Below are positions 51,776 to 60,248 of a DNA stretch of 64,000 nucleotides, piece after piece. The stretch's first letter is position 1; each line of letters opens with the position of its first letter. The notes below the pieces were generated by a model that was not told the DNA's origin, searched no databases, and saw only the letters and a program-made list of their open reading frames with translations. Made by a program: the position numbers and the translations under genes. Source of the DNA: Millisia brevis NBRC 105863 (GTDB lineage Bacteria; Actinomycetota; Actinomycetes; Mycobacteriales; Mycobacteriaceae). The DNA lies in assembly GCF_001552615.1 (NCBI RefSeq), contig NZ_BCRN01000016.1, positions 85,202 to 149,201 of the forward strand, in the 5' to 3' direction.

Positions 51776-51802
51776 GATTATCGATAGTGATTATCGTTAT
51801 CA
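51776..51802. promoter_or_regulatory. AT-rich Fur/Zur-like element
   Basis: GATTATCG occurs twice (51776-51783 and 51789-51796) and CGATA-N5-TATCG forms an inverted repeat on the minus strand. The composition resembles Fur/Zur boxes (GATAATnATTATC type) and stands out against the GC-rich background. It overlaps the last codons of the MFS gene and would serve the hypothetical gene starting at 51740. Confidence 0.35.
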
Positions 51803-53022
51803 ACAGGTTCGTCGCGGCGGCGGGTATAGCGCGGCACGTAGCGCGCCAATAGCCCGGCGCCGAGCACCGACCACCCCGCCGACACCAGCACGGCCACCGA
51901 CAGGGGTGCGAACGCCGCCCATATCGCGATCGACAGGGGACCGGCGAAGAAGCCGCCGTCGTGGGTCAGCCGCCAGGCGGCGAGGAATTCCGCCCGACCG
52001 TCCGGCGGGGCGACATCGGCTCCGATCGTCATGATGACCCCATTGCCGAATCCGTTGCCGATCCCCATGATCACGGCCACCACGGCAAACGTCGCGACGC
52101 TGTCGGTCAACGGGAGCGTGGCATAGGACACCGCCATCACCAGGATCGACGGCACGGCGATGAAGGTGCGGCCGAAGCGGTCCATCAGATATCCGGCGGG
52201 ATAGGCGCAGAGGACGTCGGCGGCCGCACCCACCCCGAAGAGCAGGCTCGCGGTGGCCGGCGACAGCCCGATATGGCTGGCCCACAACGGAAGAACCGCG
52301 TCACGCGAACTGCGGGCGATACCGAGCAGCAGCGATCCACCGCCGAGGGTGACCAGCAGCCGCCCGTGCCGGCGCATCACCGCACCCAGTGGGACCGCCC
52401 GCGGCGAGGCGCCCGCCCCCTCCGGATCCGGCAGGCGCGCCATCAGAACGCCGGAGATCACGATCGCGGTCAGCTGGACGACGAACCCACCGCCGATGCC
52501 CATCCCCCAGATCGCCGCCGCCCCGATCAGCGGGCCGACGAAGAAGCCGAAGCGCATCGTGCCGCCGAACAGCGACATCGCCCGCGCCCGCCAGGCGAAC
52601 GGAATCGCCAGCGACAGATAGTTCTGCCGGGCGAGCCCCCAGACCGCGTTGGCGCAGCCGACCAGCAGAATGCCCAGCGCCAGCACCCAGATCGCCGGGG
52701 CCAGCAGACACATCAGCGACCCGGTCGCCGCTACCGTGCTCGCCAGGATGATCGACCGGCGCTCCCCCAACCGCGCGACGATCTGACCGGCGCGCAGATC
52801 GCCGAGGACCTGGCCGAGGCCGACCGCCGCGACCGCCAGACCCGCCACCGCAACGGAGGCGCCGAGTTCCAGGGCCGCCAGGGCCATCACCGGCGCGGCG
52901 GCGCCCTGGCCGATCCCGTAGGTGGCGGCGGGCAGGAAGACCGTCGTCGCCAACGCCCGCAGCGGACGGTCGCGCTCCGCCGCCGCGCCGCTGGGCGCGG
53001 CGGCGGTATCCCGATCGGTCAC
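51778..53022 (-). CDS. MFS transporter
   Basis: 414 residues with about 12 transmembrane helices. MFS loop motifs: GQIVARLGERRSIILASTV after helix 2 and GYLMDRFGRTFIAVPSILV in the second half. GTG 53022 overlaps the TGA of the monooxygenase gene by 4 nt (GTGA), making it the last gene of the sulfonate-type operon. It could export a desulfurisation product such as an aldehyde, acid or sulfite, or import the substrate; sequence alone does not decide. The C-terminus (DEPVDNDNHYR) overlaps an AT-rich regulatory element. Confidence 0.87.
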   Translation of the reverse strand: MTDRDTAAAPSGAAAERDRPLRALATTVFLPAATYGIGQGAAAPVMALAALELGASVAVAGLAVAAVGLGQVLGDLRAGQIVARLGERRSIILASTVAATGSLMCLLAPAIWVLALGILLVGCANAVWGLARQNYLSLAIPFAWRARAMSLFGGTMRFGFFVGPLIGAAAIWGMGIGGGFVVQLTAIVISGVLMARLPDPEGAGASPRAVPLGAVMRRHGRLLVTLGGGSLLLGIARSSRDAVLPLWASHIGLSPATASLLFGVGAAADVLCAYPAGYLMDRFGRTFIAVPSILVMAVSYATLPLTDSVATFAVVAVIMGIGNGFGNGVIMTIGADVAPPDGRAEFLAAWRLTHDGGFFAGPLSIAIWAAFAPLSVAVLVSAGWSVLGAGLLARYVPRYTRRRDEPVDNDNHYR

Positions 53023-54362
53023 GCAGGCGCGCCGACCCGCCGGCCGGACGACGCGGGCACGCGGGCGGGCGCCTCGATACCGTAGTGGCCGTGCAGGGTC
53101 GTCGCCTCGTAGTCGGTGCGGAATCGACCGCGCCGCTGCAGGATCGGCACGACATGGTCGACGAAGTCCGCCAGCCCGCCCGGCAGGTAGGGCGGCATGA
53201 TGTTGAAGCCGTCGGCGGCTCCGGCGTCCACCCAGGCGATCAGGTCGTCGGCGATCTGCTCCGGTGTCCCGGCGATGCTGCGGTGGCCGCGTCCGCCGCC
53301 GAGCCTGCCGAGCAGGTCGCGCACGGTGAGGTTCTCCGCGGTCGCGAGTTCGCGTACCAGCGTCGATCGGCTCTTCTGGCCCTCGATGTGCGACTCGGCG
53401 GGCAGGTTGGGCAGCCGCTCGTCGAGCGAGAGCCCGGTCAGGTCGACCCCGAAGACCGCGGACAGTTGACGCAACGCGTAGTCCGCCGAGATCAGGTCGG
53501 TGAATTCGCGTTCCAAAGCCAGCGCCGCCGACTCGGTATCCGCGATATACGGCACGATGCCCGGCAGGATCGCGATATCCGCCGGGGTGCGCCCATAGCG
53601 GGGCAGGCGCCCGTGCAGGTCGGCGACAAATCGGCGCCCCTCGGCGATGCTGCGCTGGGCGGTGAAGACGACCTCCGCGTGGCGCGCGGCCAGGTCCTTG
53701 CCCGCCTCGGAACTGCCGGCCTGGACGAGCACGGGGCGGCCCTGCGGCGACCGCGGCGAGTTGAGCGGACCGCGCACCGCGAAGTGCTCGCCGACGTGAT
53801 CGACGGTCCGGACGCGCTGCGGATCGGCGAAGGTCGCCGACTCGACATCGAGCACCACCGCGCCGTCGCCCCAGCTGTCCCAGAGCTCGAGCACGACGTC
53901 GACGAATTCCTCCGCACGCCGATACCGTTGGGCGTGAACGGGTATCGCGTCGTAACCGAAGTTGCGGGCCTCGTCGAAGCCGGCGGAGGTGACGATATTC
54001 CAGCCGGCGCGCCCGCCGCTGATGTGGTCGAGCGAGGCGAAGGCCCGCGCCAGGGTGAACGGATGCTGGTAGCCGGTCGACGCGGTGGCGATCAGCCCGA
54101 CGTGCCGGGTGGCCCCGGCGATCGCCGAAAGCAGGGTCAGCGGCTCGAAGACCGCGGGCGAATTGCGTTCGACGTTCGGTCCGACCGCGAGGGTATCGGC
54201 CAGGAAGATCGAGTCGAGCCGACCGCGTTCGGCGATCCGCGCCACCTCGACGAAGTGGTTGACGTCGAGGATGTCGCGTTCCGCGGTGCGCGGATGCCGC
54301 CAGGCGGCCTCGTGGTGGCCGACCCCCATCAGGAAGGCGTTGAGATGCAACTGCCGTGTCAC
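53019..54362 (-). CDS. NtaA/SnaA/DszA-family FMN-dependent monooxygenase
   Basis: 447 residues. Bacterial luciferase-like fold with the long NtaA/SoxA/DszA layout: LHLNAFLMGVGHHEAAWRHP, FLADTLAVGP, ATASTGYQHPFTLARAFASL, GWNIVTSAGFDEARNFGYD, and PVLVQAGSSEAGKDLAARHA. Such enzymes use FMNH2 to oxidise sulfones, sulfonates, dimethyl sulfide or aminopolycarboxylates. GTG 54362 has AAAGGA at 9 nt; a GTG at 54383 overlapping the permease stop is also possible. Between the ABC permease and MFS genes, so organosulfur C-S cleavage is the likely job. It needs a flavin reductase, not encoded nearby. Confidence 0.9.
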   Translation of the reverse strand: MTRQLHLNAFLMGVGHHEAAWRHPRTAERDILDVNHFVEVARIAERGRLDSIFLADTLAVGPNVERNSPAVFEPLTLLSAIAGATRHVGLIATASTGYQHPFTLARAFASLDHISGGRAGWNIVTSAGFDEARNFGYDAIPVHAQRYRRAEEFVDVVLELWDSWGDGAVVLDVESATFADPQRVRTVDHVGEHFAVRGPLNSPRSPQGRPVLVQAGSSEAGKDLAARHAEVVFTAQRSIAEGRRFVADLHGRLPRYGRTPADIAILPGIVPYIADTESAALALEREFTDLISADYALRQLSAVFGVDLTGLSLDERLPNLPAESHIEGQKSRSTLVRELATAENLTVRDLLGRLGGGRGHRSIAGTPEQIADDLIAWVDAGAADGFNIMPPYLPGGLADFVDHVVPILQRRGRFRTDYEATTLHGHYGIEAPARVPASSGRRVGAPA

Positions 54363-54379
54363 GTCGCGTGGTCCTTTCG

Positions 54380-55237
54380 TCACGAATCGCCGGCGGGACG
54401 CCAGCTGGAGAAGCGCCGCTCGAGCAGGACGAGAACGGCATTGAAGACCAGACCGACCAGGGCGATCGACACGATGCCCGCATACATATTCGGGATCTGG
54501 AAGTTCAACTGACTGGCCATGATCAGATAGCCGAGCCCCGATTGGGCGCCGACCATCTCGGCGGCGATCAGCACCAGGATCGACGCGGCCGCCGACAGCC
54601 GCAGGCCGGTGAAGATCGTCGGCAACGACGCCGGCAGCACGACTTTCTGGAACAGCCGAAACGGGGAGAGCCCCAACGATCGGGCCGACTTGATCAGCAA
54701 CGGGTCGACGGTGCGCACTCCGGAGATCGTGTTGAGCAGGATCGGGAAGGTGCAGGCGTAGACGACCAGGGCGACCTTGGAAGTCTCGCCGATGCCCAGG
54801 ATCAGCACGAAGACCGGCAACAGGGCCAGCGCCGCGGTATTGCGGAACAGTTCGAGCACCGGGTTGAGGTACTGCGCCACCGGCCGGTACCAGCCGATCA
54901 ACACCCCGAGCGGGATCGCGACGATCACCGCGATGGCGAAGCCCTGCAGGGCGCGGCCGACACTGGCCGAGACATGCTGCCACAGCTGGCCATTGACGGC
55001 CAGGTCGACCAAGGCCCCGATCACCACCGAGAATTCGGGCAGGAAGGTGCGGTCGACCAGTCCGAGGCGGGGAGCGAGCTCCCAGACCGTGGCCAGCAGG
55101 ATCAACGCGATCGAGGACCGGAAGATCCGCCGGCCGGTGCCGCCACCCTTGCGCGGCGGTCCCGTGAGGGGTCGCCGCCCCGCCGGTGCGGCGCCGCCGT
55201 CCGCCGGGGTGACCTGCTCGAGCGTCGAACTAGACAT
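54380..55237 (-). CDS. ABC transporter permease, SsuC/TauC-like
   Basis: 285 residues, about six transmembrane helices. The binding-protein-dependent permease loop (EAA motif) is ARSLGLSPFRLFQKVVLPAS, preceded by NTISGVRTVDPLLI. SsuC/TauC/NitT-type. ATG 55237 overlaps the ATPase stop by 8 bp, so it is translated with it. Forms the membrane part of an importer with the ATPase (55230-56045) and the lipoprotein at 59133-60179. Confidence 0.92.
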   Translation of the reverse strand: MSSSTLEQVTPADGGAAPAGRRPLTGPPRKGGGTGRRIFRSSIALILLATVWELAPRLGLVDRTFLPEFSVVIGALVDLAVNGQLWQHVSASVGRALQGFAIAVIVAIPLGVLIGWYRPVAQYLNPVLELFRNTAALALLPVFVLILGIGETSKVALVVYACTFPILLNTISGVRTVDPLLIKSARSLGLSPFRLFQKVVLPASLPTIFTGLRLSAAASILVLIAAEMVGAQSGLGYLIMASQLNFQIPNMYAGIVSIALVGLVFNAVLVLLERRFSSWRPAGDS

Positions 55238-56045
55238 GGGCCACCGTCCCCACCACATCGCCGGCCACGGCGCGCTGCTGCGCCTCCGGTCGCAGCGACA
55301 GCCAGATCCGATGGCGGTAGTCGCGGAAGCGCTCCGACGAACGCAGGTCGTCGACCGCATCCCGATCGATATCGATGTCGAAGATCTCCTTGATGCGGCC
55401 GGGCCGTTCGGTGAGCACCGCGACCCGGTTGCCGAGGTAGATCGCCTCGTCGATGCCGTGGGTGATGAACAGGATCGTCTTGCCGGTCGTTCGCCAGATG
55501 CGCAGCAGTTCGTCCTGCAGGTTCTCGCGGGTCTGGGCGTCCAATGCCGCGAACGGCTCGTCCATCAACAGGATGTCGGGGTCGTAGGCGAGGCTGCGCG
55601 CGATCGCCACGCGCTGCTTCATGCCGCCGGACAGCTCGTGGGGGAAGCGATCACCGAAGCCCACCAGCCCGACCAGCTCCAGGTACTCGTCGGCGATCGT
55701 GCGGCGCTCGCGGCGGCCGACCCCCTTGGCCTCCAACCCGAATTCGATATTGCCGCGGGCGGTGCGCCACGGCAGCAGAGCGTATTGCTGGAAGACGATC
55801 CCGCGGTCGAGGCCGGGCCCGGTGACCGGAGCACCGTCGAGGAGAATCTCGCCGGAGGTGGGGGTGGTCAAACCCGCCACCAGGTCGAGCAGGGTCGATT
55901 TGCCGCTGCCGCTGGGACCGACCAGCACCAGGAATTCGCCGCGGTGGGCGGTGATCGTCACATCGTCGACGGCCAGAAAGGCGGGCCGCCCGGTCACCGT
56001 GAACTGTTTGGTGACCGATCTGAGCTCGAGGGTGGGAACGGGCAT
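55230..56045 (-). CDS. ABC transporter ATP-binding protein, SsuB/TauB-like
   Basis: 271 residues. Walker A GPSGSGKST (43-51), Q-loop IVFQQYALLPW, signature HELSGGMKQRVAIARSL, Walker B ILLMDEPFAALD and H-loop FITHGIDEAIYL: the nitrate/sulfonate/taurine class. GGAGAC lies 6 nt before ATG 56045. First gene of a four-gene minus-strand operon (ATPase, permease, monooxygenase, MFS) with overlapping stops and starts. The IclR gene lies 113 bp upstream on the same strand. Confidence 0.94.
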   Translation of the reverse strand: MPVPTLELRSVTKQFTVTGRPAFLAVDDVTITAHRGEFLVLVGPSGSGKSTLLDLVAGLTTPTSGEILLDGAPVTGPGLDRGIVFQQYALLPWRTARGNIEFGLEAKGVGRRERRTIADEYLELVGLVGFGDRFPHELSGGMKQRVAIARSLAYDPDILLMDEPFAALDAQTRENLQDELLRIWRTTGKTILFITHGIDEAIYLGNRVAVLTERPGRIKEIFDIDIDRDAVDDLRSSERFRDYRHRIWLSLRPEAQQRAVAGDVVGTVAHV

Positions 56046-56158
56046 GCTGTCTCCAAAGGGTTCGCCGGCGGCCTGCGCCGAATCGGTTACGCCATGGTGG
56101 TCGGTGTCGGAGATGCGGGGCAACAGCCGTTTTCACGATGCGGAACGGCGGCGACCGA

Positions 56159-56929
56159 TCAGATCGCGCCGCGCAGAATGCCGTCGACCGCGGCGTCGAC
56201 GCGGGGCGGATCGACCGCGTCGACCAGCAGGGCCGCCGTCGTCCGCATCACCGGGAAGACCTGCGCGATCAGCGCGGAGTTCAATCGCACGCTGCGCGCC
56301 TGTACGCCGATCGAGGCGCGCACGTGGCCGTACCGGTCGAAGACGGGTACCGCGATCGCGGTGACGTCGTCGTGCGAGGTGATCGCGTATCCACGCCGCC
56401 GGGTGGTCTCGATGTCCGCGGGTTGCCCGTCGCGACGTTCCCGTCGACCGGTGAACGCGACGAGCGCATTGCCCATCGCCGTCGACCGCAGGTCCGCACG
56501 CTGCTGGGGAATCTGATTGTGACAGAACGTCACCGGCGGCCGCGCCATGTAGACGGTCACCGACTGTCGCTTCTCGGCGACCGACAGGCTCGCGGTCATC
56601 CCGATGCGGGAGGACAGCCCGTGCAGATGCGGCGCGGCGGAGTCGACGTCGACCGGTATGCGCACCGAATTGGCGAGCGTCAGCAGCCCCTCGCCGATCC
56701 CGTACCCCTCCGACTCCGGGTCCTTCATCAGCAGTCGGCCGCGCACCAGCGCCTGGGCGATGCGGTGAGTGGTGCTCACCGGCAGGTCGGCGCGCCGGGC
56801 GACCTCGGTAATCGACAGGAAGCGGTCCTCACCGTCGAGGGCGTAGAGCACCGATACGGCACGTTCGATCGCTTGGGATCCGGTCCGAACCGGGCGCACA
56901 CCGGCCGGTAGATCGTCGGTGTCGGCCAC
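56159..56929 (-). CDS. IclR-family transcriptional regulator
   Basis: 256 residues. N-terminal winged helix (SQAIERAVSVLYALDGEDRF, TEVARRADLPVSTTHRIAQA) and IclR effector domain (ASLSVAEKRQSVTVYMARPP, MGNALVAF, RGYAITSHDDVTAIAVPVFD). AAGGAGG precedes GTG 56929. It sits between the two divergent arms of the organosulfur locus and is the obvious regulator of it. Two short TTCCA/TGGAA palindromes upstream (57046-57060, 57088-57098) are candidate binding sites. Confidence 0.92.
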   Translation of the reverse strand: MADTDDLPAGVRPVRTGSQAIERAVSVLYALDGEDRFLSITEVARRADLPVSTTHRIAQALVRGRLLMKDPESEGYGIGEGLLTLANSVRIPVDVDSAAPHLHGLSSRIGMTASLSVAEKRQSVTVYMARPPVTFCHNQIPQQRADLRSTAMGNALVAFTGRRERRDGQPADIETTRRRGYAITSHDDVTAIAVPVFDRYGHVRASIGVQARSVRLNSALIAQVFPVMRTTAALLVDAVDPPRVDAAVDGILRGAI

Positions 56930-57045
56930 AGTTCGCCTCCTTCGGCTCACGCATGAATCCCACGATCCCGCAGCGAACCGTTCGGCAGGAGGGTTGCGCG
57001 CGGCGTGATCGTATCGCCGCCGCGGGCCGGCCGATCGGGTGCGGG

Positions 57046-57060
57046 TTCCACGATGTGGAA
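57046..57060. promoter_or_regulatory. Palindrome TTCCACGATGTGGAA
   Basis: Perfect 6-bp arms around GAT, between the divergent IclR and tauD genes. The length and TTCC/GGAA arms resemble IclR-family operators. Confidence 0.45.
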
Positions 57061-57087
57061 GCGCTCTTGGCCAGTGCCCGAACGACT

Positions 57088-57098
57088 TCCATATTGGA
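57088..57098. promoter_or_regulatory. Palindrome TCCATATTGGA
   Basis: Second TTCCA/TGGA palindrome, 42 bp after the first and about 50 bp upstream of the dioxygenase start, near the expected promoter. Probably a second site for the same regulator. Confidence 0.4.
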
Positions 57099-57148
57099 GA
57101 CACGACCGATCACCCGGCCCCAGCGGCCCCTGTGGAAGGGAGTCACCC

Positions 57149-58096
57149 GTGACCCTCGCCGATGTACCCGCCACCGACACGTCCACTGTTCGGATCGAAC
57201 CGATCGCCGGATTCCTCGGCGCGGAGATCTCCGGAGTGGACCTGACCGAGGAGCAGAGTCCCGCCGCCCAGCAGGAGCTGCGCGACGCCCTCTACGAGTA
57301 CAAGGTGCTGTTCCTGCGCGATCAGCCGATCGACCACGCCCAGCAGGTACGGTTCACCTCGATCTTCGGACCGGTGACCGATGCCCATCCGTTGGGCTAT
57401 ACCGACAAGTCCCCGGAGGGCTTCCCGCAGATCCTCGAGGTCGACTCGCGCATCTACGCCGCCCGCGGCGGCGCCCGCCGGTACAGCTACGCCAACTTCT
57501 GGCATCAGGACATCACCGCGCTGATCAACCCGCCGGCGGTCACCGTCCTGCGCGGCGAGCTGGTCCCCGAGGTCGGCGGCGACACCAGTTGGACCGATCT
57601 GGTGGCCGCCTACGAGAGCCTGCCGGAATCCTTGCAGCGTTTCCTCGAGGGGCTCTACGCGGAGAACCGGTTCGGCGGCCGGGAGCGCCGCTGGGAGAAC
57701 AACTCCGAGGCCGAGACCCTCACCCGGGAGACCCCGATCATCAGCGAGCACCCGGTGGTGCGGGTGCACCCGGTGACCGGCAAGCGCCTGCTCGCGATCA
57801 ACCCGGGCTTCACCAGTCGCATCGTCGGCCTGAGCCCTCGGCAGAGCGACCGCCTGCTCGACCTGCTGTTCGCGGAGATCACCAATCCGGCCTTCACCGT
57901 TCGCGTGCGGTGGACCCCGAACAGCGTCGGCGTCTGGGACAACCGGGCGACCGCGCATCAGGCGCCGACCGATCTCGACCACCTCGACGTCGTGCGGGTG
58001 CTGCATCGCACCACCGTCGAGGGCGACATTCCGGTCGGCGTCGACGGACAGCAGTCACGGTCGATCTCCGGCGAGCCCTTCCGCGCCCGCGCCTGA
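57149..58096 (+). CDS. TauD/TfdA-family Fe(II)/2-oxoglutarate dioxygenase, first copy
   Basis: 315 residues. Iron ligands His119 and Asp121 (FWHQDIT) and His270 (RATAHQAP), with Arg in VLHRTTVEGD binding 2-oxoglutarate. YKVLFLRDQPIDHAQQVRF and NPPAVTVLRGE are typical. Such enzymes hydroxylate taurine or alkyl sulfonates or sulfates, releasing sulfite or sulfate. GTG 57149 has GGAAGGGAG upstream. First gene of the plus-strand arm, followed by a close paralogue and the importer's binding protein. Which sulfonate it uses is unknown. Confidence 0.92.
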   Translation: MTLADVPATDTSTVRIEPIAGFLGAEISGVDLTEEQSPAAQQELRDALYEYKVLFLRDQPIDHAQQVRFTSIFGPVTDAHPLGYTDKSPEGFPQILEVDSRIYAARGGARRYSYANFWHQDITALINPPAVTVLRGELVPEVGGDTSWTDLVAAYESLPESLQRFLEGLYAENRFGGRERRWENNSEAETLTRETPIISEHPVVRVHPVTGKRLLAINPGFTSRIVGLSPRQSDRLLDLLFAEITNPAFTVRVRWTPNSVGVWDNRATAHQAPTDLDHLDVVRVLHRTTVEGDIPVGVDGQQSRSISGEPFRARA

Positions 58097-58150
58097 CCGC
58101 CGCTCGACCGGCTCGAACCGCACCGACCGCACGATCGAAGGAGTTTCGAC

Positions 58151-59098
58151 ATGACCGTCACCGACCATCGGACCCCGAGCGCCGATACCGCCGTGGCACC
58201 GCACTTCGCACCCGTCGCCGGCCATATCGGCGCCGAGGTCTCCGACGTCGACCTGACCGCCCCACTGACATCGGCGCAGGTCGAGGCGCTGCGCGCGGGC
58301 CTGCACCGCTACAAGGTGCTCTTCTTCCACGACCAGCCGATCGACCATGCCCAGCAGATCGCGTTCTCCCGGCATTTCGGCCCGGTCACCGCCTCGCATC
58401 CCTACGACGACGACGCCCCGACCGAGTTCCCGGAGATCCTCGCGGTCGACAACCGCAACTACGAGAAGAAGTTCGGGGTCAAGGCGGCGAGCTATACCAA
58501 CGAGTGGCATACCGACGTCACCGCCCTGGTCAACCCGCCGGCGGTCACCGTACTGCGCTCGGCGATCGTGCCCGACCGGGGTGGCGACACCACCTGGACC
58601 AACCTGGCCGCCGCCTACGCCGGTCTGCCGGAACCGTTGCGGGAGTTGGCCGACGGGCTGCGCGCCGAGCACCGCTTCGGTGGGCGCCGACCGGCCTTTG
58701 CCGCCGGCAGCCGCTACGACGAGAAGGTCAGCCGGACACCGCTGGTCGCGGAGCATCCGGTGGTGCGGGTGCACCCGGTCACCGGTGAGCGACTGCTGTT
58801 CGTCACCCCGGGCTTCACCCACCGCATCGTCGGCTACTCCCGCCGGCAGAGCGACGCCCTGCTCGACCTGCTCTTCGACGAGGTCACCAACCCCGCCTAT
58901 ACGGTTCGATTCCGTTGGCGTCCCGACAGTCTCGCGATCTGGGACAATCGTGCGACCGCGCATCTGGCGCCGAGCGATGTCAATCATCTCGAGATCGACC
59001 GGCTGCTGTACCGCACGACCATCGAGGGCGACATCCCGGTCGGGGTGGACGGTACGCCATCGGTGGCCATCTCCGGTGAACAGTTCACCGGTTCCTGA
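58151..59098 (+). CDS. TauD/TfdA-family dioxygenase, second copy
   Basis: 315 residues, clearly paralogous to the first over its whole length. His120 and Asp122 (EWHTDVT) and His271 (RATAHLAP) are conserved. The two differ most at residues ~85-112 (QILEVDSRIYAARGGARR versus EILAVDNRNYEKKFGVKA) and around 185-200, which in TauD line the substrate pocket, so different sulfonates are likely. AAGGAG lies 8 nt before ATG 58151. Tandem duplication in one operon. Confidence 0.92.
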   Translation: MTVTDHRTPSADTAVAPHFAPVAGHIGAEVSDVDLTAPLTSAQVEALRAGLHRYKVLFFHDQPIDHAQQIAFSRHFGPVTASHPYDDDAPTEFPEILAVDNRNYEKKFGVKAASYTNEWHTDVTALVNPPAVTVLRSAIVPDRGGDTTWTNLAAAYAGLPEPLRELADGLRAEHRFGGRRPAFAAGSRYDEKVSRTPLVAEHPVVRVHPVTGERLLFVTPGFTHRIVGYSRRQSDALLDLLFDEVTNPAYTVRFRWRPDSLAIWDNRATAHLAPSDVNHLEIDRLLYRTTIEGDIPVGVDGTPSVAISGEQFTGS

Positions 59099-59132
59099 CC
59101 GACCCGAATACCCACACGAAAGGCGATACCCG

Positions 59133-60179
59133 GTGCGCAGAAATCGGCCCGTTCCCCTGCTGATCATGGCGATCATCGTGGCGGTGGTCTCGGCATGTTC
59201 CGCCGCCGGGAGCGCGGGGTCCGGCGACGACGGGAAAACCGTTCTGCGCTATCAGGGTTCACCCTCGCAGGTGCAGTGGCCGGAACTGGCCGAGGCCTTG
59301 GGGTACTACGACAAGGTCACCCTCGACTGGGTGGGCGACACCACCAGCGGCCCACAGGACATCCAGTCGGTGGCCACCGGTCAGACCGATATCGGGTCCG
59401 CGTTCAACGGATCGGTCGCCAAGCTGCAGGAGGCGGGCTCGCCGATCACCGCGGTCATCTCGAGCAGCGGCTCGGACGATCAGACCTTCCAGGGGTACTT
59501 CTCCCTGGAAGGCAGCGGGATCGAGGGTCCGCGGGATCTGATCGGCAAGCGGGTCGGCATCAACACCCTCGGCGCCTACCACGAATACGCGATCAAGGAG
59601 TGGCTCTTCCGCAACGGCCTGTCGGATGACGAGATCAACCGGGTCGAACTGACCGTGGTGCCGCCGATCAATACCGAGCAGGCGCTGCGCAATGGTCAGA
59701 TCGATGTCGGCAATCTCGGTGGTGTCTTCAAGGACGTCGCCCTCGAGACCGGCGGCCTGCACGAGGTCTTCCGGGATACCGATCTGATCGGCAACCTGTC
59801 GATCGCCACGACGGTGCTGCGGGACGATTTCATCGCCGAGAACCGGGAGGCCGTCGCCGATTACGTGCAGGGCACCGCCCGGGCGATCCGGTGGGCGCAG
59901 CTGCACCCACGGGAGGAGGTGATCGCGAAGTTCGAGGAGATCATCAACAACCGCGGGCGCAACGAGAACACCGAGTACGTGCAGCAGTGGAAGAGCCCCG
60001 GCATCCCGGCTCCCGGCGGGGTGATCAGCGCCGACGAGTTCACCCTCTGGATCGACGAGGCGATCCGCCTCGGTCAGCTCCAACCCGGGATCGACGTCGA
60101 CGGGCTGTTCACCAACGAGTTCAACCCCTACGCGAACGGCACCTTCGATCCGTCCGCCGACGAAACCGGCTCGACCTGA
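59133..60179 (+). CDS. ABC transporter substrate-binding lipoprotein, SsuA/NMT1-like
   Basis: 348 residues. N-terminal signal (NRPVPLLIMAIIVAVVSAC) ends in the lipobox VSAC with Cys22 as the acylated residue, and an Ala/Gly/Ser-rich linker follows. The SBP domain shows TGQTDIGSAFNGSVAKLQEA and GKRVGINTLGAYHEYAIKEW, typical of sulfonate/nitrate-binding proteins. GTG 59133 has AAAGGCG upstream. It ends the plus-strand arm and is encoded 3 kb from its ATPase and permease, across the IclR gene. Followed by a 17-bp-stem terminator. Confidence 0.92.
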   Translation: MRRNRPVPLLIMAIIVAVVSACSAAGSAGSGDDGKTVLRYQGSPSQVQWPELAEALGYYDKVTLDWVGDTTSGPQDIQSVATGQTDIGSAFNGSVAKLQEAGSPITAVISSSGSDDQTFQGYFSLEGSGIEGPRDLIGKRVGINTLGAYHEYAIKEWLFRNGLSDDEINRVELTVVPPINTEQALRNGQIDVGNLGGVFKDVALETGGLHEVFRDTDLIGNLSIATTVLRDDFIAENREAVADYVQGTARAIRWAQLHPREEVIAKFEEIINNRGRNENTEYVQQWKSPGIPAPGGVISADEFTLWIDEAIRLGQLQPGIDVDGLFTNEFNPYANGTFDPSADETGST

Positions 60180-60200
60180 GGAGGATTCGATACAGCACGG

Positions 60201-60239
60201 CGCGCGGGCCGGCACCCTCAGTGGGTGCCGGCCCGCGCG
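60201..60239. terminator. Bidirectional terminator, 17-bp perfect stem
   Basis: Stem 60201-60217 with 60223-60239, 5-nt loop TCAGT, almost entirely G/C. It lies between the convergent stops of the lipoprotein gene (60179) and the LysR gene (60249) and can serve both. It separates the organosulfur locus from the encapsulin locus transcriptionally. Confidence 0.85.
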
Positions 60240-60248
60240 GCATTCCGG

